NCBI GenBank assembly: GCA_000434435.1
Contig: FR895568.1
Coordinates: forward strand, 1-20,421
Direction of reading: 5' to 3'
Source of the DNA: Firmicutes bacterium CAG:475
Lineage (GTDB): Bacteria; Bacillota; Clostridia; Christensenellales; CAG-917
Length of the DNA: 20,421 nt
Shown here: one piece after another, positions 19,940-20,421 of the stretch
How positions within the stretch are numbered: position 1 is the stretch's first letter
Layout: each line of letters starts with the position of its first letter
The notes under the pieces: generated by a model
What the model saw: the letters and a program-made list of their open reading frames with translations, nothing else
The model's database searches: none
Told to the model about the DNA's origin: nothing
Program-made: the position numbers and the translations under genes

Positions 19940-20019
19940 ACGGATGACAGGACTTGAACCTGCACGCTCTTCGCATTAGAACCTAAATCTAACGTGTCTG
20001 CCAATTTCACCACATCCGC
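19936..20019 (-). tRNA. tRNA-Leu (anticodon TAG)
   Basis: A full class II cloverleaf: acceptor GCGGATG/CATCCGT, anticodon stem TTAGA/TCTAA around loop TTTAGGT (anticodon TAG), a long variable arm, T-arm GGTTCAAGTCC and encoded CCA. The promoter is TTTACA (20058-20053), a 16-bp spacer and TATAAT (20036-20031). Confidence 0.97.
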
Positions 20020-20030
20020 AAAACGCTATT

Positions 20031-20058
20031 ATTATAGCATAAAATCATCTAATGTAAA
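20031..20058 (-). promoter_or_regulatory. tRNA-Leu promoter
   Basis: On the minus strand TTTACA, a 16-bp spacer and a perfect TATAAT, 11 bases before the mature tRNA 5' end. Confidence 0.85.
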
Positions 20059-20128
20059 GCAAAAAGCCGAATCGCAGGCGAGTTTATACGACTTTGCAAT
20101 TTTTTTTTATTTTTATATCAAAAAATTG

Positions 20129-20157
20129 TTGCTTTTTGCGGATTGTTTTGATATAGT
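20129..20157 (+). promoter_or_regulatory. Promoter of the tRNA-Gly/tRNA-Lys unit
   Basis: TTGCTT (20129-20134), a 17-bp spacer and TATAGT (20152-20157), 11 bases before tRNA-Gly. Confidence 0.75.
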
Positions 20158-20168
20158 AATCAGTGCTT

Positions 20169-20243
20169 GCGGGAGTGACTCAGTGGTAGAGTGTCACCTT
20201 GCCAAGGTGAAAGTCGCGGGTCCGAATCCCGTCTCCCGCTCCA
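20169..20243 (+). tRNA. tRNA-Gly (anticodon GCC)
   Basis: Acceptor GCGGGAG/CTCCCGC, D-arm with GTGGTAGAG, anticodon arm CACCTTGCCAAGGTG (anticodon GCC), T-arm GGGTCCGAATCCC and encoded CCA. Confidence 0.97.
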
Positions 20244-20255
20244 CGCGTAAGCGAA

Positions 20256-20281
20256 TTGAACGATCACTTGTGGTCGTTCAA
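20256..20281 (+). repeat. Hairpins between tRNA-Gly and tRNA-Lys
   Basis: A 12-bp stem TTGAACGATCAC (20256-20267) / GTGGTCGTTCAA (20270-20281) with one wobble follows tRNA-Gly. A second pair, GCGACAA (20294) / TTGTCGC (20318), follows. With no U run after either stem, they may guide tRNA processing rather than termination. Confidence 0.65.
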
Positions 20282-20332
20282 CATATCTAGGGAGCGACAA
20301 AGACCGCAGATGCGTAATTGTCGCCGAGATAT

Positions 20333-20408
20333 GCGTCCTTAGCTCAGTTGGTAGAGCAACTGACTCTTAATCAGTGGGTCCAGGGTTCGAGTCCCTGAGG
20401 ACGCACCA
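20333..20408 (+). tRNA. tRNA-Lys (anticodon CTT)
   Basis: Acceptor GCGTCCT/AGGACGC, anticodon stem ACTGA/TCAGT with loop CTCTTAA (anticodon CTT), T-arm CAGGGTTCGAGTCCCTG and encoded ACCA. The following bases, up to the window end, match the start of the terminator behind tRNA-Leu fragment 3. Confidence 0.97.
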
Positions 20409-20421
20409 CAAAAATGACAGC

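Noticed and set aside
19822..20013. 63-aa minus-strand frame starting MVKLADTLDLGSN
   Set aside because: It is a translation of tRNA-Leu and its hairpin spacer; a common false protein over tRNA-Leu genes.
1..20421. CRISPR array, prophage, transposase or IS element
   Set aside because: No regularly spaced direct repeats and no transposase, integrase or phage structural genes were found; the repeats seen are hairpins and gene 3'-end copies.

Overview
The window looks like chromosome from an anaerobic member of the Bacillota (class Clostridia, probably an uncultured gut-type lineage). This is inferred from the purine-rich Shine-Dalgarno (SD) sites, TTGACA/TATAAT promoters, many U-rich intrinsic terminators, ECF-type transporter logic, the GGGtGRT/NifU-like pair and the GlpA-like/DUF1667 redox operon. 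No phage, transposase, CRISPR array or rRNA was seen.

Layout. 1-240 is a hairpin-rich repeat ending in a bidirectional terminator. 242-804 is a small divergent pair, an XRE repressor and an 84-aa unknown protein, with two identical 13-bp operators between them. 856-4133 (minus strand) is a cobalamin-controlled uptake operon: promoter, cobalamin riboswitch, terminator, then two lipoproteins and a small membrane protein. I read the lipoproteins as the separated alpha and beta halves of a transcobalamin-like protein and the membrane protein as an ECF S-component. 4250-7782 (minus) encodes an asymmetric heterodimeric ABC exporter. 8055-11628 (plus) runs from inorganic pyrophosphatase into a three-gene glycerol-3-phosphate-dehydrogenase-like redox module. 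Then come a ComEC-type channel (11747-13294), a membrane-anchored Pro/Glu-rich DUF1508 protein (13507-14763), a LUD-domain protein (14823-15425) and, on the minus strand, an acyltransferase whose mRNA may be leaderless (15602-16708). 17248-18969 (minus) is the NifU-like scaffold and GGGtGRT protein operon. 19141-19455 is a TfoX N-domain protein, and tRNA-Leu, tRNA-Gly and tRNA-Lys close the window.

Two things stand out. First, the B12 riboswitch gives an independent reason to read the lipoprotein/S-component operon as a split, cell-surface B12 capture system. Second, two unrelated genes (the GGGtGRT gene and tRNA-Leu) are each followed by two extra copies of their own 3' end, each copy with its own terminator, in spacers built of short hairpins. 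One protein-gene copy differs from the gene only at synonymous positions. A related hairpin repeat lies at the left edge of the window. This suggests a small non-coding element family, or a recombination process, acting at gene 3' ends.
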